Part shown: in pieces, positions 20,123 through 25,973 of the stretch
How positions within the stretch are numbered: position 1 is the stretch's first letter
Layout: the number at the start of each line of letters is the position of its first letter
NCBI GenBank assembly: GCA_021372495.1
Contig: JAJFUF010000030.1
Coordinates: 1-37,306, forward strand
DNA length: 37,306 nt
Reading direction: 5' to 3'
Source of the DNA: Lysobacteraceae bacterium
GTDB taxonomy: Bacteria; Pseudomonadota; Gammaproteobacteria; Xanthomonadales; Rhodanobacteraceae
Notes under the pieces: generated by a model
The model's input: the letters and a program-made list of their open reading frames with translations, nothing else
Databases searched by the model: none
What the model was told of the DNA's origin: nothing
Translations under genes and position numbers: made by a program

Positions 20123-20580
20123 GCCGAAAACGCCTGCGGCAAGGCGCCGCAACGGCCCCGTCCCGCCAAGCGTTCGTTCCCGTTCATGGAGCCCGCATGG
20201 CCATCGCTTGCGGGCGCATCCTCGTCGCCGCTTTCCTGCCGCGGCTTTTCGCCACCCCGGCCGAAGCCGGCGGCGACGGGCGCGACCGCGACGACCGCGC
20301 GCCGCGCGAATTTCCGGATCGGCAGGCCGGCTGGCGCGCCCGTGCGCACCGGGCGCAATTGAGCGGCCACGAGGCGTTTCCGCCGTTCGCTGCGGCGGTG
20401 CGGTAGCCGGAGGACCGCATGTGCCGCAACCGCGGATCGACGCGCGGGCGATGGCCCTCGTCGCTGCGCCAGGCCTGCGGCGCATGCCGCGTCCCCGACG
20501 TCGCGACGCTGCGCGGCCTGGCGTGGCTCGCGGCGGCGCTGTGCACGGTCGGCCTGTTCCTGCTGGCCGCCCGGGCGCGC
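20123..20580. other. Gene-poor region between the atp promoter and the phasin terminator
   Basis: No convincing conserved gene lies here. Two short + strand frames with plausible ribosome sites are listed separately. Apart from these I see no repeat or structured RNA. Confidence 0.4.
20197..20406 (+). CDS. Possible small exported protein
   Basis: A 69-codon frame with GGAG about 8 nt before the ATG. The first 24 residues (MAIACGRILVAAFLPRLF, then ATPAEA) resemble a short signal peptide with an AxA-like cleavage site. The rest is charged and Arg/Asp-rich (GGDGRDRDDRAPREF) without a recognised fold. No similarity is recognised. In GC-rich DNA such frames arise often by chance. Confidence 0.25.
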   Translation: MAIACGRILVAAFLPRLFATPAEAGGDGRDRDDRAPREFPDRQAGWRARAHRAQLSGHEAFPPFAAAVR

Positions 20581-20658
20581 AAAAGAAAGCGGCCGGACGG
20601 GGACCGTCCGGCCGCAAGGGGCGCCGCAACGCGGGAGGGGTGCGTGCGGCGCTTCTGA
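20419..20658 (+). CDS. Possible small single-helix membrane protein
   Basis: A 79-codon frame with a strong GGAGG ribosome site 6 nt before the ATG, starting 13 bp after the preceding small frame. Residues 31-50 (LRGLAWLAAALCTVGLFLLA) form one transmembrane helix followed by a basic ARARKRKR stretch. The last third overlaps the phasin terminator on the other strand, which argues against coding. If real, it and the previous frame would form a small two-gene unit divergent from atp. Confidence 0.22.
   Translation: MCRNRGSTRGRWPSSLRQACGACRVPDVATLRGLAWLAAALCTVGLFLLAARARKRKRPDGDRPAARGAATREGCVRRF
20581..20615 (-). terminator. Rho-independent terminator of the phasin gene
   Basis: A perfect 12-bp stem (GCGGCCGGACGG at 20589-20600 with its complement at 20604-20615) and a GGA/TCC loop are followed, in the sense of the phasin mRNA, by TTTCTTTT (20588 down to 20581). 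It lies about 50 nt after the phasin stop codon. Confidence 0.9.
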
Positions 20659-20667
20659 CGTTGACGC

Positions 20668-21051
20668 TTAGCGGGCGGCCTTCTTGGCCGCCGCCGGGGT
20701 GGCGAAGGCCTCGTTGGCGGCCTTGAGCTGGGCATTGGCCAGCTCGCCGATCGACTCCGCGGTCTTCACCGCGATCGCGTAGATCTGCTGATTGACCGCA
20801 AAGCCCTGCTCGACCTGGGCGCGGGCCAGGGTCAGGCCCTTGCCCCACAGCGTGCGGGTCGCCTCGAGATCGCGCGCATCGGCGGCTTCGGCCGCGAAGG
20901 CGACGCCGGCGTCGGCCTGCGCTTCCAGCGCCTTCAGCTGCGCTTCGCCGATCTGCTCGAGGCCCTGCAGCGCCGTGGCCTGCGCCTTGAACGCGGCATC
21001 GGCGAACTGCTTGCCCAGCGCGAAGGCCTGCTTGTGCCAGGTGGTGATCAT
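20668..21051 (-). CDS. Phasin family protein
   Basis: A 127-residue all-helical protein of the phasin_2 type. It starts MITTWHKQAFALGKQFADAAF, continues with amphipathic heptads (LQGLEQIGEAQLKALEAQAD, AQVEQGFAVNQQIYAIAVKTAESIGELANAQLKAANEAFA), and ends in a Lys/Ala tail (TPAAAKKAAR). Phasins coat polyhydroxyalkanoate granules or act as general stress and membrane proteins. No PHA synthase is present in this window, so its client is unknown. It is monocistronic, with its own promoter and a strong terminator. An in-frame extension to 21210 runs through the promoter and was rejected. Confidence 0.85.
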   Translation of the reverse strand: MITTWHKQAFALGKQFADAAFKAQATALQGLEQIGEAQLKALEAQADAGVAFAAEAADARDLEATRTLWGKGLTLARAQVEQGFAVNQQIYAIAVKTAESIGELANAQLKAANEAFATPAAAKKAAR

Positions 21052-21088
21052 GGGGGTGCCCTCATCGGGTGATCCGAACGTGGGTGAC

Positions 21089-21117
21089 AGGTTAGCAGGT
21101 GCTATTGTGCAATGCAA
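21089..21117 (-). promoter_or_regulatory. Phasin promoter
   Basis: Minus-strand TTGCAT (21112-21117), a 17-bp spacer and TAACCT (21089-21094). The spacer carries GCACAATAGCACCTGCTA (21093-21110), which differs from the matching atp promoter element at only two G/A positions. Confidence 0.55.
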
Positions 21118-21217
21118 CATTCGTGGGGCGAGGAGGTGCGCTTGCCCTTGTGGAGCCCTCACGATGCTTGCTTGTCGACTGTCTTGGCGGTGCCGGCAGA
21201 CGTGCGGCACCGCAACA

Positions 21218-21574
21218 TCACGTGCCGACGTAACGCGCCCCGCTGGTGCAGGTCTCGTGGACGGCGACGGCGCTCAGGCCCGGCAGCGCCGGCTTCAGGC
21301 GCTCCCAGATCCAGCGCGCCAGCCGCTCGCTGGTGGGGTTCTCGAGCCCCGCAACCTCATTGAGGTAGCGGTGGTCGAGCGCGTCGAACAGCGGCGCGAA
21401 CGCCGCCTTGACGTCGGCGAAGTCCATCACCCAGCCCAGCTGCGGATCGGGCTCGCCGCCGACGTGGATCTCGATGCGGAACGAATGCCCGTGCAGCCGC
21501 GCGCACTTGTGTCCGGCCGGCACGTTCGGCAGCCGGTGCGCCGCTTCGATGTGGAAGACCTTGAAGATGTCCAT
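21218..21574 (-). CDS. queD: 6-carboxy-5,6,7,8-tetrahydropterin synthase
   Basis: A 118-residue T-fold enzyme of the PTPS/QueD family (E. coli 121). The zinc ligands are His13 (EAAHRL), His28 and His30 (LHGHSF), and the catalytic Cys24 is in [26 protein letters not shown] and [11 protein letters not shown] complete the family pattern. It converts 7,8-dihydroneopterin triphosphate to carboxytetrahydropterin, the first committed step to queuosine and other 7-deazaguanines. No other queuosine gene is adjacent. The 152 bp between it and the kinase stop show no clear terminator. Confidence 0.95.
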   Translation of the reverse strand: MDIFKVFHIEAAHRLPNVPAGHKCARLHGHSFRIEIHVGGEPDPQLGWVMDFADVKAAFAPLFDALDHRYLNEVAGLENPTSERLARWIWERLKPALPGLSAVAVHETCTSGARYVGT

Positions 21575-21726
21575 CAGAAGGTGCCGGCTGCGCTGGAGGA
21601 GGGGAAAAGGCGTGGATTCACCTTCCCATTATGGCGTCGAAGCCCGTGCCGATCGAACGGCGCGGGGTCGCCGTGGCTGCGACCCGGCCTGGCGCCGTCG
21701 GGCGCCGCCATGGAAACGGACGGCGA

Positions 21727-23442
21727 TCAGGCGCGGCCGTCGATCCGGAACCGCACCTGCAGCCCTCTGCCGTGCCTGCCGTCGTGCAGGCTGAGATCGG
21801 CGCCGATGACGGCGGCGATGCGGTCGACGATGGCCAGGCCCAGGCCCGCGCCGCCGCGATCCTGTCCGGCGAGCCGGTGGAAACGCTGCCGCGCCCGTTC
21901 GCGCTGGTCGGCGGGGATGCCCGGCCCGTCGTCGCTGACCGCAAGGGTGACGGCACCGTCAGCGTGGCGGGCGCTGACCATCACCTCGACGTCGTGCGCG
22001 CCGTAGCGGATGGCGTTGTCGACCAGGTTGCGCAGCACGATCCGCAGCAGGGTGGGCTCGGCATGGACGGCGACGGCTTCGTCGGCCGCGTTCACCGTCA
22101 CCGCCACACCCCGTTTCGCGGCCTGCGGGGCCAGCTCGGCCACAACCTCGCGGACGATGGGCAGAACCGCCACCGACGCCGGTGCGGGTGCGGCCGCCGT
22201 CGCGTCCAGCCGCGACAGCACCAGCAATTGGTCGACCAGGCGTGCGGCACGGTCGCAGCCGGCGACGACGTGATCGAGCGCGGCAGTGCGCTCGGCCTCG
22301 TCGCGGGCGCCGAGCGCGACCTGCGCCTGGGCGCGGATCGCGGCGATCGGCGTGCGCAGTTCGTGCGAAGCGTCGCCGGTGAACTGGCGTTCGCGCGCAA
22401 TGCTCTCGCCGGTCCGCGCGAACAGCGCATTGAGGCGATGCAGCAGCGGCCGGATCTCGCGCGGCGCGTCGCCCGCGCCGAGCGGCTGCGTGTCCAGCGG
22501 CGACCGCTGGCCGACCTCGGCGGCAATCCGCTGCAGCGGCGCCAGGCCGCGTCCGATCGCGATCCACACGCCCAGCCCGATCAGCGGAAGCGCGGCCAGC
22601 AGCGGCCACGCCAGGCGTGCGGGGACCGCGCGCGCGAGATGCTCGCGTGCCGCGACCGGCTCGCCGAGCTGCACCAGCAGCCCGTGCTCCGGATGCCGCA
22701 CGCTGTACACGCGCCAGCGCACGCCATCCACCGTGGTGGTGCTGAAGCCCGCCGCGATCGCCGCCAGGCGCCGATTGGGGGCATCGGCCGAATGCAGGTG
22801 CAGGCGATCGCCTTCCCAGACCTGCACGACCAGCCGCGTGCGATCCTCGCCCCGTGCGGGCAGGTGCTCCAGCTCGATCTCGTCGAGATCATCGGAGGCC
22901 TGCGCCACCAGCAGCGCCGCGGATTGCGACAGGTGCGCGTCCAGCAGTTCGTCCAGCTCGTGCCGGGCGCCGGCGCGCGGCACGCGCACGTCATGCTCGG
23001 AATAGACGCCGCTGGCCGCATTGCGGTGGCAGGCGCCGCAATTGGCGGGCGACTTCACCGCGGGCAGGTTCCAGGTCGACGCCGGCAGTTCGTCGTGCTC
23101 GTGCAGGAACCAGCGCGAGCGGGTGATGCGCGGCGACGCCGCGTCGGAACGCTGTCCATCCGGGCGCGCGGCGTGGGTCTGCAGCCAGCGCTCGATCTCG
23201 CCGGCCAGCGCCGGTTCGAGGCTGGCATCCGTGCCGAAGTGGCGGTCGAGCCCGCCCATCAGCGTTTGCCATGAGGCGGCCGGCAGGCCGCGCGCCGGAT
23301 AGGGCGCGTGGCAACTGCCGCATTCCTCCACGTAGACCTTGGGCGGCGTGACGCGGACGGCGCGGTTTGCGCCGTCCCCGGCCCAGGCTGGGGCGACGGC
23401 TATCGCCAGCAGCGCGATCGCGGCGAAACGCGCGCGGTTCAT
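21727..23442 (-). CDS. Diheme cytochrome c domain fused in frame to a QseC-type histidine kinase
   Basis: One uninterrupted 571-codon frame joins two normally separate proteins. Residues 1-21 are a signal peptide. Residues 30-155 are a diheme cytochrome c (DHC-type) with CGSCH (41-45) and CGACH (135-139). From about 157 (RHELDELLDAHLSQSAALL) the protein continues as the periplasmic sensor of a QseC/PmrB-like kinase, with a membrane helix at 277-298. Phosphoacceptor His360 is in SHELRTPI, Asn472/Asn476 in RNLVDNAIRYG, DDGPGIP at 504-510 and GGAGLGLAIV at 530-539. The kinase's own first helix is missing, and the cytochrome signal peptide takes over export, so topology remains workable. The ATG overlaps the DUF1924 gene stop. 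A heme-based redox sensor kinase is possible; a deletion remnant is the alternative. Confidence 0.85.
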   Translation of the reverse strand: MNRARFAAIALLAIAVAPAWAGDGANRAVRVTPPKVYVEECGSCHAPYPARGLPAASWQTLMGGLDRHFGTDASLEPALAGEIERWLQTHAARPDGQRSDAASPRITRSRWFLHEHDELPASTWNLPAVKSPANCGACHRNAASGVYSEHDVRVPRAGARHELDELLDAHLSQSAALLVAQASDDLDEIELEHLPARGEDRTRLVVQVWEGDRLHLHSADAPNRRLAAIAAGFSTTTVDGVRWRVYSVRHPEHGLLVQLGEPVAAREHLARAVPARLAWPLLAALPLIGLGVWIAIGRGLAPLQRIAAEVGQRSPLDTQPLGAGDAPREIRPLLHRLNALFARTGESIARERQFTGDASHELRTPIAAIRAQAQVALGARDEAERTAALDHVVAGCDRAARLVDQLLVLSRLDATAAAPAPASVAVLPIVREVVAELAPQAAKRGVAVTVNAADEAVAVHAEPTLLRIVLRNLVDNAIRYGAHDVEVMVSARHADGAVTLAVSDDGPGIPADQRERARQRFHRLAGQDRGGAGLGLAIVDRIAAVIGADLSLHDGRHGRGLQVRFRIDGRA

Positions 23443-23807
23443 GGCCGCCCCTCTGCCGGAAGGCTGCTCAACCAGGCGGTGATGTCGGCTTTCTCCGCCG
23501 CCGTGCACTCCCGGCCCACGACGTCCCGGCAGTTGCGCCTGAACCACTTCTCCGCCTTGGCCGGATCCTTGAACCGTTCGGGGTTGGCCGCGGGCGCCAG
23601 CGGCGCCAGCTCGCGGCCGGTGACGGCGTGCCGGCCGGGTTGGCGCGGGTCGCGCGTGTGGCAGGACGCGCAGCTCCAGTCGTTGCCGTGCGTCGCGTTG
23701 AAGAATTGCCGGCCGCGTGCGGTAGCCTCGCCCGCGTTGGCTTGCGCGAGCGTCAAGGGAAACGAGAGCAGCAGGACCAGCAAGACCAGCAAGGGTGCGG
23801 ACGCCAT
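23439..23807 (-). CDS. DUF1924 monoheme cytochrome c
   Basis: A 122-residue protein with a signal peptide (MASAPLLVLLVLLLSFPLTLA) and one heme-c site CASCH (residues 46-50) in WSCASCHTRDPRQPGRHAVTGRELAPLAP, the DUF1924/SHP-like pattern. A distal segment has NPERFKDPAKAEKWFRRNCRDVVGRECTAAEKADITAWLSSL, with two extra cysteines that may form a disulfide. Such cytochromes are usually encoded with a diheme cytochrome c and a cytochrome b561, forming a periplasmic electron path. Here the diheme cytochrome is the fused gene downstream and no b561 is present. AAGGAG precedes the ATG. Confidence 0.85.
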   Translation of the reverse strand: MASAPLLVLLVLLLSFPLTLAQANAGEATARGRQFFNATHGNDWSCASCHTRDPRQPGRHAVTGRELAPLAPAANPERFKDPAKAEKWFRRNCRDVVGRECTAAEKADITAWLSSLPAEGRP

Positions 23808-23853
23808 GGATGCGCTCCTTGGGACGACGGGAGCGATCCTGCCGGGCGCGGAT

Positions 23854-23866
23854 TAAGGCAGCCTTA
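23854..23866. promoter_or_regulatory. TAAGG-CAG-CCTTA palindrome upstream of the cytochrome-kinase operon
   Basis: A 13-bp inverted repeat lies 47 bp before the DUF1924 ATG, in an AT-richer patch. CTTAAT-like half sites are typical of PmrA/QseB-family response-regulator boxes. It may be the operator of the regulator that normally accompanies this kinase type. Confidence 0.4.
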
Positions 23867-24166
23867 TGGCGAGGGCGGACGTTGCGGCCGGCTGTCGGGC
23901 TCGCGGGTGCGGTCGCGCGGCTGCGCTTTCTGCGCAGGAGCCGCATTCGGTTGCTTCACCGCCACGCTTCCGATGCGCCCATCGAATTCGTGCGAAGTGG
24001 GGCACGAACCTCGCTGCGCCCCGCGCGCGGTCCGATGTGCTGCACGAGCGCGCGCTGCAACGGGAGCAGCCGGGAACGGCGCGGCGCGCCGTGAGGCGCG
24101 GGAATCGCGTCACGCCCGGCGTGCAGGCTGGAACAGGGATCGCGGGGGAGTCGTCGGGAACCGCGG
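23867..24166. other. Intergenic region without a supported gene
   Basis: Only short hairpins are visible: CTGCGC/GCGCAG near 23921-23937 and TTCGTGC/GCACGAA near 23987-24008. Frames crossing it on both strands look like GC-driven shadows, and one ends in the tRNA. Confidence 0.5.
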
Positions 24167-24243
24167 TGGTGGCTAGGGGCGGGATCGAACCGCCGACCTC
24201 AGCATTATGAGTGCCGCGCTCTAACCATCTGAGCTACCTAGCC
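24167..24243 (-). tRNA. tRNA-Met (anticodon CAU), elongator type
   Basis: A 77-nt cloverleaf including the encoded CCA end. The acceptor stem is GGCTAGG/CCTAGCC with discriminator A. The D arm is GCTC/GAGC, the anticodon loop CTCATAA with CAT, and the T arm GGCGG/CCGCC with loop TTCGATC. A G1-C72 pair excludes an initiator tRNA. A tRNA-Ile2 with a modified C34 shares the CAU anticodon, so elongator Met is the more likely but not the only reading. Confidence 0.93.
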
Positions 24244-24270
24244 ACAGGTGCCCGATACGAAGGGGCCGCA

Positions 24271-24298
24271 AGTGTAGTGCCGTACCGGGCGCTGTCAA
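24271..24298 (-). promoter_or_regulatory. tRNA-Met promoter
   Basis: Minus-strand TTGACA (24293-24298), a 16-bp spacer and TACACT (24271-24276), followed by a GC-rich discriminator (GCGGCCCC) of the kind found at stringently controlled stable-RNA promoters. The start point would lie about 20 nt before the tRNA. Confidence 0.75.
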
Positions 24299-24388
24299 GC
24301 CTCGGGCGTGGCCGTCGCACGCGCGCGCCTTGCCGCGCCTTTCCGGGCTGTGGTTGAATCCAAGCCGCAAGTGCGAGGTGACAGCGGC

Positions 24389-24913
24389 ATGATCGACGCC
24401 GACGGCTATCGTCCCAACGTGGGCATCATCCTGCTCAACGGCGACGGCCGCCTGTTCTGGGCGCGTCGGGTCAGCCGCGACGGCTGGCAGTTCCCGCAGG
24501 GCGGCATGCACAGCGACGAAACCCCGCTCGAGGCGATGTACCGCGAGCTGGAGGAGGAAACCGGGCTGCGGACCGAGCACGTCGAGGTGCTCGGCACCAC
24601 GCCGGGCTGGCTGCGCTACCGCCTGCCGCGTCGCTACCTGCGCCGCCACGAGCGGCCGATGTGCATCGGCCAGAAGCAGGTCTGGTTCCTGCTGCGCTTC
24701 CGCGGCGAGGAATCGCATCTTCGCCTCGACGCCACCGAGAAGCCGGAGTTCGACTCGTGGCGCTGGGTGGACTTCTGGTATCCCGCCGCGCACGTGGTCG
24801 CGTTCAAGCGCGGCGTCTACGAGCGCGCGCTGCGCCAGTTCGCGCCGGTGGTCGAGACGCACTGCCAGGTGCTGCTGCAACTGCCGCCGCGACGCGGCCT
24901 CGTCGCCGCCTGA
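24389..24913 (+). CDS. rppH: RNA pyrophosphohydrolase
   Basis: A 174-residue Nudix hydrolase (E. coli 176). The start [17 protein letters not shown] is the family N-terminus, and the Nudix box [23 protein letters not shown] lies at 38-60. [18 protein letters not shown] precedes it and KQVWFLLRF with [25 protein letters not shown] follows, both characteristic of RppH. It removes pyrophosphate from 5'-triphosphate mRNA ends and so opens them to RNase E. ATG 24389 is preferred over a start at 24308, which has no matching homologous sequence and sits in the spacer after the tRNA promoter. Confidence 0.96.
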   Translation: MIDADGYRPNVGIILLNGDGRLFWARRVSRDGWQFPQGGMHSDETPLEAMYRELEEETGLRTEHVEVLGTTPGWLRYRLPRRYLRRHERPMCIGQKQVWFLLRFRGEESHLRLDATEKPEFDSWRWVDFWYPAAHVVAFKRGVYERALRQFAPVVETHCQVLLQLPPRRGLVAA

Positions 24914-24963
24914 GCGGCGCCGCAAGACCTCCTCGTCTCCCGCGACCCCGTGAGCAGCCGCGC

Positions 24964-25066
24964 TGCGGGAGCGGTTTCAGCCGCAACGTGCCGTGCCCGA
25001 TCGCCGCGCAGGAGCCCGGTCGATCGGCTCCCTCGACTCGAGGGGCGGTCCCTTGCGCGGCAAGGG
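24964..25066. repeat. Cluster of REP-like and palindromic repeats
   Basis: TGCGGGAGCGGTTTCAGCCG (24964-24983) resembles REP-like units of related bacteria. A palindrome centred at 25037 (CCCTCGA-C-TCGAGGG, 25030-25044) is a covarying relative of the element at 15768. CCCTTG-CGCGG-CAAGGG (25050-25066) forms another stem. Together they fill most of the rppH-bfd spacer. Confidence 0.55.
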
Positions 25067-25135
25067 CGGTGGTGCGGGGCCAGGCCCGCCGTGCGTGCGT
25101 GGTGCGGAATCCCGCAACTCGCCCGGCATCCTCAT

Positions 25136-25164
25136 TTGACAATCATTCTCATTTGCGTTCCAAT
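25136..25164 (+). promoter_or_regulatory. Fur-box promoter of bfd
   Basis: TTGACA (25136-25141), a 17-bp spacer and TCCAAT (25159-25164). The 19 bases 25138-25156 match the Fur consensus at 14 of 19 positions (read on the minus strand as GCAAATGAGAATGATTGTC) and cover the -35 and spacer. Iron-bound Fur should therefore repress bfd. Confidence 0.78.
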
Positions 25165-25184
25165 GCCGCCCCGGAGGCCGGGCC

Positions 25185-25385
25185 ATGTACGTCTGCATCT
25201 GCAATGCCGTCACCGATCGCGATATCCGCCGCGCCGTGGAAGCGGGCGTGCGCGGCTTCGCCGAGCTGCAGGCGCGCACCGGCTGTTCGACCACGTGCGG
25301 CTGCTGCGAGCCGCTGGCGCGCCAGGTGTTGAGCGAGGCCGTGGCCGAAGTCCGCATGCGCCTGCCTGCCGCCGCGGCTGCCTGA
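25185..25385 (+). CDS. bfd: Bacterioferritin-associated ferredoxin
   Basis: A 66-residue [2Fe-2S] protein. The four ligands are Cys4 and Cys6 (CIC) and Cys38 and Cys41 in TTCGCC, matching E. coli Bfd. NAVTDRDIRRAVEAGVRGFAEL is the helical core. It passes electrons to bacterioferritin to release stored iron. GGAGG lies before the ATG, the promoter carries a Fur box, and bfr follows 91 bp downstream. Confidence 0.95.
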   Translation: MYVCICNAVTDRDIRRAVEAGVRGFAELQARTGCSTTCGCCEPLARQVLSEAVAEVRMRLPAAAAA

Positions 25386-25420
25386 GCCGGCGCGCCCGAA
25401 CGCGCACGATTCGCGTTAGC

Positions 25421-25447
25421 GTGCCGCCGCAACGGCGGCACTATAGT
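25421..25447 (+). promoter_or_regulatory. Palindrome and -10 box upstream of bfr
   Basis: A perfect 8-bp inverted repeat GTGCCGCC-GCAAC-GGCGGCAC (25421-25441) directly abuts TATAGT (25442-25447), so it occupies the -35/spacer region. It may be an operator, or the bfd terminator with a bfr promoter behind it. No Fur box is seen here. Confidence 0.45.
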
Positions 25448-25476
25448 CGCCGCATCCACGGAGTCCGGAGACGGCG

Positions 25477-25947
25477 ATGAAAGGCGACGCCAAGGTCATC
25501 GAGCACCTCAACAAGGCGCTGTTCAACGAGCTGACCGCGATCAACCAGTATTTCCTGCACTCGCGGATGTTCCGCAACTGGGGCTACGGTGAACTGGCCG
25601 AGCACGAGTACAAGGAATCGCTCGACGAGATGAAGCACGCCGATCAGCTGATCGAGCGCATCCTGTTCCTGCAGGGCCTGCCCAACCTGCAGCATCTCGG
25701 CAAGCTGCTGATCGGCGAGACGCCGCAGGAAGTGCTGGCCTGCGACCTCAAGCTGGAGCAGGTCGCGCATCCCGACCTCAAGGCCGCGATCGCGTACTGC
25801 GAGCAGGTCGGCGACTACGTCAGCCGCGAGCTGTTCGCGTCCATCCTCGCCTCCGAGGAGGCGCACATCGACTGGCTGGAGACCCAGCTCGGCCTGATCG
25901 CGCAGCTCGGCGAGACCGCTTACCTGCAGACCAAGCTGGACAGCTGA
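25477..25947 (+). CDS. bfr: Bacterioferritin
   Basis: A 156-residue ferritin-like four-helix protein. The ferroxidase ligands are Glu18, Glu51, His54, Glu94, Glu127 and His130, and the heme-binding Met52 is in LDEMKHAD. It assembles into a 24-mer that oxidises and stores iron. GGAG precedes the ATG. The gene is convergent with the hybrid kinase gene and is separated from it by a REP-like palindrome. Confidence 0.97.
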   Translation: MKGDAKVIEHLNKALFNELTAINQYFLHSRMFRNWGYGELAEHEYKESLDEMKHADQLIERILFLQGLPNLQHLGKLLIGETPQEVLACDLKLEQVAHPDLKAAIAYCEQVGDYVSRELFASILASEEAHIDWLETQLGLIAQLGETAYLQTKLDS

Positions 25948-25956
25948 GCGCGCAGC

Positions 25957-25972
25957 GCGGGCCGCGGCCCGC
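25957..25972. repeat. REP-like palindrome between bfr and the hybrid kinase gene
   Basis: A perfect 16-bp palindrome GCGGGCCGCGGCCCGC, flanked on one side by CCCTACAGG (GTAGGG on the minus strand). It resembles one arm of the inverted REP pair at 34977-35051. It could terminate both convergent transcripts. Confidence 0.6.
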
Positions 25973-25973
25973 C

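Noticed and set aside
23866..24210. + strand frame ending ARGGIEPPTSAL across the tRNA
   Set aside because: This ending is the well-known false ORF read through the reverse complement of a tRNA.
24167..24243. tRNA-Met as an integration site of a mobile element
   Set aside because: No integrase, no duplicated tRNA 3' end and no phage or plasmid gene is visible in the flanks.
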